From an uncultured Bacteroidia bacterium (GTDB lineage Bacteria; Bacteroidota; Bacteroidia; Bacteroidales; F082): a stretch of DNA of 64,000 nt. The notes beneath the pieces were generated by a model, which made no database searches, was not told the origin of the DNA, and saw only the letters and a program-made list of their open reading frames with translations. Positions 24,952-32,735 of the stretch are shown piece after piece (positions within the stretch are counted from its first letter, which is position 1; every line of letters starts with the position of its first letter). The stretch is from assembly GCA_902799345.1 (NCBI GenBank), contig CADBZW010000007.1, positions 1 to 64,000 on the forward strand. The letters run 5' to 3'. The position numbers and the translations under genes were made by a program.

Positions 24952-27399
24952 TTATTGTTGTCTAAAAATATATGCATTACTAAACGTCAAAACATATTTG
25001 ACTGTGTATTCTTCTTTTGGTGTAGATACTATCTCCACTCTTCCATTATATCGGGTCATTATATCCTTAATTTCGTTACACCCAATACCGTTATGCCCGT
25101 CTTGGTGAAGAGCTGTTGATACACCATATTCAAGCAGTGAGGCAGTGTCCCGATTCTCTGGTATGGGCGTTCCATTGTTTTCAATCTCGATAATCAATGA
25201 CACTCCATCAGTGCGCCACGAAAATTTCAATTGATAGTCTTTTCGATTATCTTCTGTAAAAGCATAAGCCTTTGCATTGGAAAGAATATTGTCGAATATT
25301 TTTTCTAATGCATCTTTAGGGAACTTAAAAGTGATCAGTGATATCTTTTCTTTAATAACATTACCATCTTTATCTTTGGTGACTTTCAACCCCTTATTGT
25401 TGCCTTCCTTCCATGATACGATTGGCTTGAAATTCAGCCAGCCTTTTTCTTCTTTTTTGATGTAACTTTCTATGAATTCCTCTGGGTCAATAGATTCAGG
25501 GTTCAAGAATGAGTATTCTACGTCTGCAATATGTTCCAGTACAGGCATCATCTCTTCTATTCTTGTAGAAAGAAATTCAAATATTTCTTTTACGGTAGTC
25601 CCTCGTAATGGATTAATAACATTATCATCAGACAATTCTCCATTTTGGCGAATTCGACATTTATTCAAAGCATTGAATTTAGCTCCTATAGAAGATAAGG
25701 ATTGAGTTAGAGCATGTTTACGCATTCGAACTGCTTTGATATAATTATTATGTTCTTGTTTCAACTCTTCTTGTGAAGATAGCAATGCCTCATAGTTTGC
25801 TTCAGCCAAAAAAGCTAAACGTTCTTTTTCATCATGATTAGGTACGATGATTTTGTCCATAACCAAGGGCAAGGCAAGGTTAATGTTATGCCCATCACAA
25901 ATTGTCAAAATTTGTTCTTTGACAGATGGCTCAAACAGTAAAGCTGCAATGTAACGAACATCAATTCCGTCCAGCGGAACTATGCAACAAGCTTTCATGT
26001 AGGCGATGCCTCCATCAGGTACTTCTGTTGAATACCCAACTCTAAAGTCCTCTGTACTATTACTCAGAAGAACATAAGGCTCTTTTGCCACACATAGTTT
26101 TGCCTGTTCTTCCTCAATACCAGGGTCACTAACAATGTTGACAATTCTGTTACAAAGATTTGCATCTTTGTAACTGTCTCTAAGCATGTCCGGCAGAACT
26201 AATGGCATGTTCTTTGCCTTTTCGTGTAGGATCCATCCTTCTCCCTTAACAAAATCTGCAAGCTCTTTTTCCTTTAAGAGTCTTACCTGTTGGTGTTTTA
26301 CAATAGAAGATAATGGATTACCATCCGCTGGTTGATTAGTCCAATAGTAACTAGGCCATAAAATCTCAGAATCTAGTTCATCGGCATTAATATATTTAGA
26401 CCTGGACTTCAATTCGTCCTTAATGTAGACTTTGCAATTTTCAGCTTTGCATAATGCAAGCATAATATAATTGTTGCCAAAAAAGCCCTTATCCTTGTAT
26501 GCAACAATAGAAGAAATAGCTTTTTCTTTAGTTCTACGAACGCGAAAATCAATGATGGGTGCCTCATACATTTCAGCTTTCATTCCAGCCATTTCTGATA
26601 TAAACTCAGAGAAAAACAGCATTTTCCCGTTTGGCTTTAGAAGGTCATATAATGCTTCTAAATCCTTGCATTCTGTTCCGAATAATTTTTGAGCAGCATA
26701 TTTTTGCTCATTGACGCGGAAAATAACCATGTCTACAGTACCCTTTGCAGGCAACGTATATGAGTATTCGTCATTTACTTCCTCACCTGAAACAATTTCA
26801 GAGTGAATGCCTGCGGCAAAAAGACGAATTTGTCCCAGAGCCCATACTTTCTTTTGATCATAGTTCATGCCTGTAAAACCAGATATAATACAATCTGGAA
26901 AGAGAACAGCAAGATCACAGTATTCTGTGTCGGCAATGAATATCCTTGTCCCCTTTTCGGGCTTTACATGCTCTTTGACAAGCCTAATGCGTTCTTCAGA
27001 AATATGTTGACCAGAACATCCTGATAACCATTGATCTCGAACGAGAAACTCATAAGTAATCACTGCTGAGAAATTCTCACACAGAAAAGACATTTCCTCC
27101 TCTGAGAGTGCTTTATCATAGAACTTTTCTGCATATTGAGACAATGCCTCTACGATTTGCACATCAGCATTATTTCCAGTTACCTCTTTATACAAGGTTA
27201 TTATCAATTGCTCGTCTGCACTTCCATCGGGGTCAAATGGTGTCAAGACTTGAAAAACTTCACCTTTTTCAACATAGCTATCAAGAGTCTTTGGGCAATG
27301 CTCGTTTACATAGTTACGATATTTGTCAACGAGTGTGTCAATTTTGTCAAATATGACTCCGAGGGTTTCTTCAGTGTAGTTGTTCTGTGCGTTCTGCAT
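24952..27399 (-). CDS. GHKL histidine-kinase-like protein with methyltransferase/TRD-like sensor region
   Basis: 815 residues, no signal peptide or membrane span. About 150-290: TRIFIADTEYCDLAVLFPD, then ALGQIRLFAAGIHSEIVSGE and VDMVIFRVNE mirror the order of an N6-adenine methyltransferase (SAM loop, motif with RMNLxxxG, DxVxxNPPF), but catalytic NPPF is replaced by IFRVNE. About 400-540: YIAALLFEPSVKEQILTICD and LPLVMDKIIVPNHDEKERLA resemble the end of an HsdS target-recognition domain. Then a helical region with H562 (MRKHALTQSL) as possible phosphoacceptor, and a GHKL ATPase: N-box FDNILSNAKAYAF 702-714, NNGTPIP 741-747, GHNGIGCNEIKDIMTRYNG 768-786. First gene of a two-gene operon. Cytoplasmic, possibly DNA-sensing (inference). 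Confidence 0.65.
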   Translation of the reverse strand: MQNAQNNYTEETLGVIFDKIDTLVDKYRNYVNEHCPKTLDSYVEKGEVFQVLTPFDPDGSADEQLIITLYKEVTGNNADVQIVEALSQYAEKFYDKALSEEEMSFLCENFSAVITYEFLVRDQWLSGCSGQHISEERIRLVKEHVKPEKGTRIFIADTEYCDLAVLFPDCIISGFTGMNYDQKKVWALGQIRLFAAGIHSEIVSGEEVNDEYSYTLPAKGTVDMVIFRVNEQKYAAQKLFGTECKDLEALYDLLKPNGKMLFFSEFISEMAGMKAEMYEAPIIDFRVRRTKEKAISSIVAYKDKGFFGNNYIMLALCKAENCKVYIKDELKSRSKYINADELDSEILWPSYYWTNQPADGNPLSSIVKHQQVRLLKEKELADFVKGEGWILHEKAKNMPLVLPDMLRDSYKDANLCNRIVNIVSDPGIEEEQAKLCVAKEPYVLLSNSTEDFRVGYSTEVPDGGIAYMKACCIVPLDGIDVRYIAALLFEPSVKEQILTICDGHNINLALPLVMDKIIVPNHDEKERLAFLAEANYEALLSSQEELKQEHNNYIKAVRMRKHALTQSLSSIGAKFNALNKCRIRQNGELSDDNVINPLRGTTVKEIFEFLSTRIEEMMPVLEHIADVEYSFLNPESIDPEEFIESYIKKEEKGWLNFKPIVSWKEGNNKGLKVTKDKDGNVIKEKISLITFKFPKDALEKIFDNILSNAKAYAFTEDNRKDYQLKFSWRTDGVSLIIEIENNGTPIPENRDTASLLEYGVSTALHQDGHNGIGCNEIKDIMTRYNGRVEIVSTPKEEYTVKYVLTFSNAYIFRQQ

Positions 27400-27457
27400 G
27401 GTTTCTTTTTTTGTTGGTTGATACTTAATGTCGTGAGGAAATTGTCGTTTTTCGATT

Positions 27458-27493
27458 GCAAAAGTATAAATATGGTGCGAAACTTATTTTCGC
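27458..27493 (-). promoter_or_regulatory. Kinase/receiver operon promoter with WYL-type operator
   Basis: The -7 box TACTTTTGC is the reverse of 27458-27466. The palindrome GCGAAACTTATTTTCGC (27477-27493) starts 19 bp from the box start. Its outer half overlaps the stop codon of the WYL gene (27484-27486) and encodes the Arg-Lys-stop at that gene's end. Confidence 0.8.
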
Positions 27494-28545
27494 AAACAAT
27501 CATATGTTTTGTACATTTCAGAAACCTTTTCAAATACTTTTTCTTGGATTTCTTTCGGTGAAAGCACAACAAGGTCTGCACCGAAAGAAGTCAACTCTCG
27601 TATAAGTTCATAGTTTTCAAAACACTCAATTGCGAAAAAGCGTCCACCTTCAAGTGTTGGGTATTGGCGACGGAGCTCTTTTTCATCGCGGATGTTTCGT
27701 TGTGATTCATGCAAGGGTTTGGTGACAACATAGTCCTTGGAATGGTCGCTTACCCAAAAGAGGATGGTCTGTATTGGCTTTTCATCGGGTAGAGTTACCC
27801 CAATAATATCTTCAAAGCATTCATTAAGGTCGCCATTGTATGGGCGATATTTTTTAACTGGCAATGGTACTACCTTGTCGATACGGTCGAGAGCAAAAGT
27901 CAAAAGCTTTCCAGGTTTGTCGGGGGCAGCAATAAGATACCAACGGCGATTGTATTCTTTAAGCAAATAGGGGTGAACTATCAAATGACGATCCTCCTCA
28001 GGTGCATCAAATCGATGGTAATGTAATTCCACTACCTGTTCTTGTGAGATTACAGTGAACAATTCACCCAGCAGGTTCTTGCCCTCCAATGGATTCTTTG
28101 TAAATGACACAATCTGGCGGTCTGTTTTAACTTTGAGGCTTTCCCTAAGCCTTTCCAAACCCTCAAGATTAGGTAGGCCTTCAAATTGTCCGAGAAGCGT
28201 GAAGGTCTCACCAAGCAGGTACTTCTCGTCATCGGTAAGTTTCTGCGTAAATATAGAAAAGGACGGGTCAGCATACCTGTGGCAACTTTTCTTGATGGTT
28301 TTCTGCGTACGTTGACTAATGTCGTCAACCTGATAATGCTTTATCTCCGCCAAAAAAGGCCCTTCGTTTTCAATATAATTCAGGTCTAGTTCAATGGTTC
28401 GACGGCTGACAGGTTCTTGATTCATTTCAGCCAACTCCTCGTTGACAAGACGGCACAAATCTTCAGTCGAATAGTCGTGATAACGATTGGCTAACAACTT
28501 GTCGAGGATGTAGTATCGTGTTACGGCGTTTTTGTTTGCGGGCAT
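27484..28545 (-). CDS. WYL-domain transcriptional regulator
   Basis: 353 residues from ATG at 28545; an in-frame TTG at 28569 lies in the -7 box and is rejected. N-terminal winged helix about 1-60 (SRRTIELDLNYIE as recognition helix region), WYL domain around 160-230 with NRRWYLIAAPDKPGKLLTFA (199-218), and a C-terminal WCX-type dimer domain. WYL regulators such as BrxR and CapW repress phage-defence loci and respond to nucleic acid or nucleotide ligands. Its own promoter, the kinase operon and the helicase promoter carry an identical spaced palindrome, so it is the likely repressor of all three. Confidence 0.88.
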   Translation of the reverse strand: MPANKNAVTRYYILDKLLANRYHDYSTEDLCRLVNEELAEMNQEPVSRRTIELDLNYIENEGPFLAEIKHYQVDDISQRTQKTIKKSCHRYADPSFSIFTQKLTDDEKYLLGETFTLLGQFEGLPNLEGLERLRESLKVKTDRQIVSFTKNPLEGKNLLGELFTVISQEQVVELHYHRFDAPEEDRHLIVHPYLLKEYNRRWYLIAAPDKPGKLLTFALDRIDKVVPLPVKKYRPYNGDLNECFEDIIGVTLPDEKPIQTILFWVSDHSKDYVVTKPLHESQRNIRDEKELRRQYPTLEGGRFFAIECFENYELIRELTSFGADLVVLSPKEIQEKVFEKVSEMYKTYDCLRK

Positions 28546-28565
28546 ACTATTCTGTATTTTCTGCT

Positions 28566-28601
28566 GCAAAAATAAAAATAATCTGCGAAATCTATTTTCG
28601 C
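28566..28601 (-). promoter_or_regulatory. WYL gene promoter with autoregulatory operator
   Basis: The -7 box TATTTTTGC is the reverse of 28566-28574. The palindrome GCGAAATCTATTTTCGC (28585-28601) starts 19 bp from the box start, exactly as at the two other promoters. It overlaps the last codons of the DUF1016 gene (stop at 28592-28594). The predicted leader before the ATG at 28545 is about 13 nt. Confidence 0.8.
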
Positions 28602-29731
28602 GAGTTTTCTTTTTGTTGTTCCAATTCTTTCACCGTGCGCTCCACCACCTGCTCAAGTTGGTATGTGGATACGCCAAGCGGCTTGTTGATGTCCTTCAAT
28701 GACCATTCCACAACGGTCTTGTCAGTCGATTTGCAGATAATCAGTCCCACGGTAGGGTTGTCGCCCTCACCACGCAGCAACTCGTCAACGGCAGTGACAT
28801 AGAAATTCAGTTTGCCAGCGAACTCGGGGATGTACTTCACCACCTTCAACTCGATGACGACATAGCGGTGCTGCGGTATGTGATAGAACAGCAAATCGGG
28901 GAAGAAGGTCTGTCCACCAGGCATTTGTAGCTCCATCTGACGGCCAACGTATGAGAAACCTTTCCCTAATTCTATCAGAAATTGTGTGACCTTTGCCACA
29001 AGTGCTTCTTCCAAATCCTTCTCCTCGTATTCCTCATTCATCGAAAGGAAATCGAAGTGATAGGGGTCTTTCAGAATCTCTTTCGCCAGTTGGCTTTGCG
29101 GAGCAGGTAATGTGTTCGAGAAGTTAGTGACCGCCGCACCTTGACTGCCGTATAGATTAGTTGCTATTTGATCTTCAAGTCTGCTGCGGCTCCAACCTTC
29201 TTCTGCTACTCGGTTGATATAGAACAAAGCTTCATCGAGAGATTGGCATTTGGAGATAATCAAAATATGACTTCCCCATGGGATAAGGCCAAATGTATCA
29301 GGGAATTGCAATTGGTCAACAGGCTGTTGGCCTTTTTTATCCTCTTCAAATTCGTCAACAGCTTGTTGACGATTTGCAACATTAAATTCGTCAACGGCCT
29401 GTTGACGAATTATAACTCTTTCATTATAAAAGGCATACCAACGCTTCACATATTTCAGGTTGGTCACAGAAAAACCCGTCTCGTCGGGGAATGCCGTCCT
29501 CAAATCAAGGCTTAACTGATTGAAGAAGCCGCTGCCCCATTTGCTTTCTGCACGCAATTCAACAATGTCTCTTCCCAAACTCCAATAAAACTCAAGCATG
29601 GCGGTATTTACACGCACTGCCGCCTTTAATTGGCTTTGGCGAAAACGCCGCTTGATGTCGGCCATCCATTGCACGTAGCCTTCATCGGCAGTCATCATGT
29701 CACGGGAAACAAAAGTCGGTTTGTCGGTCAT
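28592..29731 (-). CDS. DUF1016/YhcG-type PD-(D/E)XK nuclease family protein
   Basis: 379 residues. DUF1016 N-terminal helical domain about 20-105 (LEFYWSLGRDIVELRAESKW) and PD-(D/E)XK nuclease domain about 230-345: D279 (FFPDLLFY), E294 and K296 (VVIELKV). Between them, residues 109-140 contain three near-copies of RQQAVDEF/GQQPVDQL encoded by palindromic DNA. Family members occur in restriction and other defence settings. The -7 box TATCTTTGCG lies near 29750-29759. Its stop codon lies inside the operator of the WYL gene downstream. Confidence 0.88.
   Translation of the reverse strand: MTDKPTFVSRDMMTADEGYVQWMADIKRRFRQSQLKAAVRVNTAMLEFYWSLGRDIVELRAESKWGSGFFNQLSLDLRTAFPDETGFSVTNLKYVKRWYAFYNERVIIRQQAVDEFNVANRQQAVDEFEEDKKGQQPVDQLQFPDTFGLIPWGSHILIISKCQSLDEALFYINRVAEEGWSRSRLEDQIATNLYGSQGAAVTNFSNTLPAPQSQLAKEILKDPYHFDFLSMNEEYEEKDLEEALVAKVTQFLIELGKGFSYVGRQMELQMPGGQTFFPDLLFYHIPQHRYVVIELKVVKYIPEFAGKLNFYVTAVDELLRGEGDNPTVGLIICKSTDKTVVEWSLKDINKPLGVSTYQLEQVVERTVKELEQQKENSRK
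29313..29410. repeat. Three in-frame palindromes in DUF1016 gene
   Basis: Three related palindromes read GTCAAC..GTTGAC: 29313-29332 (imperfect), 29352-29372 (arms TTCGTCAACA/TGTTGACGA) and 29386-29410 (10-bp arms ATTCGTCAAC/GTTGACGAAT). They are in frame and encode the repeated peptide RQQAVDEF. They fall in the linker between the helical domain and the nuclease domain, where insertions are tolerated. Confidence 0.85.
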
Positions 29732-29858
29732 CTTTCTATCGGATTAGTGAAACGCAAAGATACAAAAAACAGCTCCATGACGGTTTCTTTTCCCCAATCT
29801 TTTTCAACACAAAACATTTTTCTTTATCTTTGCCACAAATTATAAAAACCATTGCCCA

Positions 29859-30509
29859 ATGGCACTGAACAACCTTTTCACCCGAGGAAGCAGCCGCGAG
29901 AAGCACTTCTTCCCCACCTACGCCAAACAGGCGGAGACGGCACAGATTGCCGCCAAATACCTCAAGGAACTGGTCAAGAGCGACGACCCCGAAGAACGCA
30001 AGCTCCTCACCCGCATGATCAAGAAACAGGAGACCACCGGCGACGAGCTGCTGCGCGAGTTCTACATCGAACTCAACGGCGCCTTCGTCACACCCTTCGA
30101 CCGCGAGGACATGAACGCCCTGGCCATGAAGCTCGACATGTTCCTCGACTTCATCAACCACTCGGCCAAGACTATCCTGATGTATAACCCCAAGAAAATC
30201 GACAAGCAGATCAAGGAAATCGTGGACAACATCCACGAAGACGCCACCATCATTATGGAGGTGTTCGGCATGCTCGAAGACCTTGGGAAGAACCACCAGC
30301 AAATCAACGACTTGTGCCAAAAGGTCACCCTTATCGAGCACTCCGTCGACGACATCTACGGCGACTACATCTCCTACCTCTTCGAGAATGAGAAGGACGA
30401 GATCGAGTTGCTGAAATACAAAGAGATAGCCCAAGTCGTGGAAGACACCACCGACCGCGCCAAAGAGGTGACCAGCACCGTCAAAAGTTTGATCATAAAA
30501 GAATCGTGA
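29859..30509 (+). CDS. DUF47 (PhoU-like) phosphate transport accessory protein
   Basis: 216 residues, all-helical, PhoU-like. It opens MALNNLFTRGSSREKHFFPT and contains EFYIELNGAFVTPFDREDM, the diagnostic DUF47 stretch. DUF47 proteins accompany Pit transporters and are thought to gate or regulate them. First gene of an operon: its TGA overlaps the Pit ATG (TGATG, 30507-30511). The -7 box TTATCTTTGCC lies near 29824-29834. Confidence 0.9.
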   Translation: MALNNLFTRGSSREKHFFPTYAKQAETAQIAAKYLKELVKSDDPEERKLLTRMIKKQETTGDELLREFYIELNGAFVTPFDREDMNALAMKLDMFLDFINHSAKTILMYNPKKIDKQIKEIVDNIHEDATIIMEVFGMLEDLGKNHQQINDLCQKVTLIEHSVDDIYGDYISYLFENEKDEIELLKYKEIAQVVEDTTDRAKEVTSTVKSLIIKES

Positions 30510-31576
30510 TGAACCTCCTGACCATAGCCATCATCCTCTCCATCGTCCTTGCCTTCGTCTTCACCTTCCTGAACGGCATGAACGACGCGGCCAACTCCAT
30601 CTCGACCATCATCGCCACCAAGGTGATGACTCCGTTGCAGGCCATCCTCTGGGCTTCGTTTTGGGAGTTCGCCGCCTTTATCATCATCCGACTGGTGCTC
30701 GACAAGACCTTCGCCGTGGGTAACACCATGGCCAACTTCGCCGACCAGAACGTCATCGACCCCTACCTCATCCTGTCGGCCCTCGTCGGCGCCGCCATCT
30801 GGGTGTGGGTCTGCACCAAAAACGGCATGCCCATCTCCACCTCGCACGCCCTCATCGGCGGCATCATCGGCGCGGCATGGTTTGTCAACGGCAGCGCGGT
30901 GCTCCACATGGCGCCCATCCTCATCACCCTGGCCTTCATCGTGTTGTCGCCGCTCATCGGTCTGTTCCTGGGTTTCTTCCTCGAGTGTATCTTCTTGAGG
31001 ATCTTCAAGAACAGTCCCCGCAAACGCGTCGACAAGATCTTCAAGGTGTTGCAGCACTTCTCGACGGCGGCCTTCTGCGTGGGCCACGGCTCCAACGACG
31101 CACCCAAGACCATGGGTATCATCGCAGTGCTGATGGCCAGCGTGTTCACCACACAAGGCGTCAGCTCCGAGATGCGTGATTTCATCAGCCACTTCTACGA
31201 CAGCAGCCAGGCCTTCCACATCCCCGACACCCTTGCCGTCGTGTGCTATATCATCATGTCGTTGGGCATCTTGATTGGCGGCAAAAACGTCATCAAGACC
31301 ATGGGCGGCGGCTTGGCCAAGATCACGCCCGTCAGAGGCTTCTCGGCTGAGTTTGCCGGCGCCACCACCCTCATCGCCACCTCGTTCCTCGGCATCCCTG
31401 TCAGCACGACGCACACCATCACCGGTGGCGTCATCGGCGTGGGCCTCACCGACGGCATGAAGTCGGTAAAATGGGTCACCGCCAAACGCATCGTCCTTTC
31501 GTGGATCCTCACCATCCCTGTGCCGCTCGTCATCGCCGGCCTGCTTAACCTGTTGTTCCACCTCTTACCCATCTGA
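30509..31576 (+). CDS. PiT-family inorganic phosphate transporter
   Basis: 355 residues from ATG at 30509 (a GTG one codon earlier is possible). It has the duplicated PiT signature: GMNDAANSISTIIATKVMTP near the N-terminus and GHGSNDAPKTMGI in the second half, with IPVSTTHTITGG near the end. About ten membrane segments. It imports phosphate (as metal phosphate) with H+ or Na+. It is flanked on both sides by DUF47 genes and translationally coupled to the first. Confidence 0.93.
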   Translation: MNLLTIAIILSIVLAFVFTFLNGMNDAANSISTIIATKVMTPLQAILWASFWEFAAFIIIRLVLDKTFAVGNTMANFADQNVIDPYLILSALVGAAIWVWVCTKNGMPISTSHALIGGIIGAAWFVNGSAVLHMAPILITLAFIVLSPLIGLFLGFFLECIFLRIFKNSPRKRVDKIFKVLQHFSTAAFCVGHGSNDAPKTMGIIAVLMASVFTTQGVSSEMRDFISHFYDSSQAFHIPDTLAVVCYIIMSLGILIGGKNVIKTMGGGLAKITPVRGFSAEFAGATTLIATSFLGIPVSTTHTITGGVIGVGLTDGMKSVKWVTAKRIVLSWILTIPVPLVIAGLLNLLFHLLPI

Positions 31577-31581
31577 ATGCC

Positions 31582-32229
31582 ATGAGCCTCAATAGTTTCT
31601 TCCAGTTTTTCGTCCCCAAGGAAAAGAAGTTCTACCCGCTCTACCAAAAGCAGGCTGCCTACATCGACAAGGCCGCCACACTTTTGAGGCAGATGCTCTT
31701 GGAAACCAATCTTGAACAGCTCGAAGTCTTGAGAAAAGACATCAAGGACTGTGAGACCAAAGGCGACGACGTTCTCCGCGAATTCTACAGCCAGCTCTTC
31801 AACACCGTGCTCACCCCCTTCGACCGTGACGACGTGCACGAACTCGCCGAGATGATGGACACCTTCCTCGACCACATCGACGACTCGGCCAACATCGTCC
31901 TCACCCGCCGTTTCCTGGCCGTGGATGAAGACCTCAACACCATGGCAGAAAACATCATGTTTGCCGCAGAGAACCTCAGCAACATCATCAGCGACCTGCC
32001 CGTGATGTACGACAAACAAAAGGAGATCGCCCGTCTCTGCCACGGCATCAAGACCTTGGAAAACGAGAACGACGTGCTTTACGGCAGATACATCAGCAAG
32101 CTGTTCCAACAAGACTACAACCTCACCGAGATCATCAAGCGCAAGGACTTGGTGCAGGTGCTTGAAAACACGACCAACTCAGTGAAGTATATATCGGATA
32201 AGATTAGGAGTATTATTAGTAAATTGTAA
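31582..32229 (+). CDS. Second DUF47 (PhoU-like) protein
   Basis: 215 residues, paralogous to 29859-30509: MSLNSFFQFFVPKEKKFYPL at the start, EFYSQLFNTVLTPFDRDDVH as the DUF47 signature. It begins 5 bp after the Pit stop, so all three genes form one operon. Having two diverged DUF47 partners around one Pit suggests a heteromeric regulator or separate roles. Confidence 0.9.
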   Translation: MSLNSFFQFFVPKEKKFYPLYQKQAAYIDKAATLLRQMLLETNLEQLEVLRKDIKDCETKGDDVLREFYSQLFNTVLTPFDRDDVHELAEMMDTFLDHIDDSANIVLTRRFLAVDEDLNTMAENIMFAAENLSNIISDLPVMYDKQKEIARLCHGIKTLENENDVLYGRYISKLFQQDYNLTEIIKRKDLVQVLENTTNSVKYISDKIRSIISKL

Positions 32230-32230
32230 G

Positions 32231-32267
32231 TGGCTATTAGCCGTTAGCTGTTAGCTATTAGCTCGGT
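32231..32267. repeat. AGCT-family repeat, left of four-helix-bundle gene
   Basis: Tandem imperfect units GCTATTAGC, CGTTAGC, TGTTAGC, TATTAGC ending AGCTCGGTTTA. It shares the AGCTYGGT core with copies A (809-965) and B (14341-14500). Its reverse complement resembles the right-hand flank 32680-32720, so the gene between is bounded by inverted copies. Confidence 0.75.
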
Positions 32268-32298
32268 TTACATCCAGATATAAAGTAAAGTATTCTAT

Positions 32299-32649
32299 AT
32301 GAGAGATTTTCACAATTACAAGGTATGGGAAAAAGGACATCAATTTGCTCTTAGCATCTATAGGAAAACAAAGAAATTCCCCAAGGAAGAGCTATTTGGA
32401 ATCACTTCTCAAATCAGACGAGCAGCAACTTCCATCCCCTTTAATATTGCTGAAGGCTGTGGCAGAAGAAGCGATGCAGAATTTGCCCATTATTTGAACA
32501 TTGCGGCAGGTTCAGCTTCAGAAGTCGAAGAAGAACTTTTGCTTTCTTATGACTTAGAGTTTTTGGACAAAGATTCATACCAACAACTTGACAAAGAAGT
32601 CAATGACATAAAAGCCATGTTGAACAAACTAATTGAAACATTACAATAA
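32299..32649 (+). CDS. Four-helix-bundle protein (S23/Avd-like)
   Basis: 116 residues. MRDFHNYKVWEKGHQFALSI, IRRAATSIPFNIAEGCGRRS and AHYLNIAAGSASEVEEELLL are the standard motifs of the TIGR02436/S23 four-helix-bundle family. Relatives are encoded in 23S rRNA intervening sequences and, as Avd, bind the reverse transcriptase of diversity-generating retroelements. No rRNA or reverse transcriptase is present here. Instead, AGCT-family repeats flank it on both sides, as if gene and repeats form one mobile cassette inserted between the phosphate operon and pncB. Confidence 0.9.
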   Translation: MRDFHNYKVWEKGHQFALSIYRKTKKFPKEELFGITSQIRRAATSIPFNIAEGCGRRSDAEFAHYLNIAAGSASEVEEELLLSYDLEFLDKDSYQQLDKEVNDIKAMLNKLIETLQ

Positions 32650-32650
32650 A

Positions 32651-32720
32651 TAGTTATTAGCTGATAGCTATAAGCTTGGTAGCCAACAAGCTAACAGCTA
32701 ATTGCTAATAGCTAACAGCT
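32651..32720. repeat. AGCT-family repeat, right of four-helix-bundle gene
   Basis: Begins TTATTAGCTGATAGCTATAAG, core AGCTTGGTAGCCAACAAGC, then AGCTAACAGC/GCTAATAGC units ending AGCTAACAGCT. The two arms can pair with each other around the core. The core matches copy A (AGCTTGGTAGCACCATAGC) and the right arm is inverted relative to the left flank 32231-32267. Confidence 0.8.
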
Positions 32721-32735
32721 TAAAAAAAGATCACC

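Noticed and set aside
23626..27399. Calling the kinase/receiver pair Detocs
   Set aside because: Detocs has three proteins with a separate buffer receiver and a PNP-type effector; here there is one receiver protein with a different C-terminal part and a kinase with an unrelated sensor half. Only an analogy is justified.
32299..32649. Diversity-generating retroelement, from the Avd-like four-helix bundle
   Set aside because: No reverse transcriptase, template repeat or variable-repeat gene is present in the neighbourhood.
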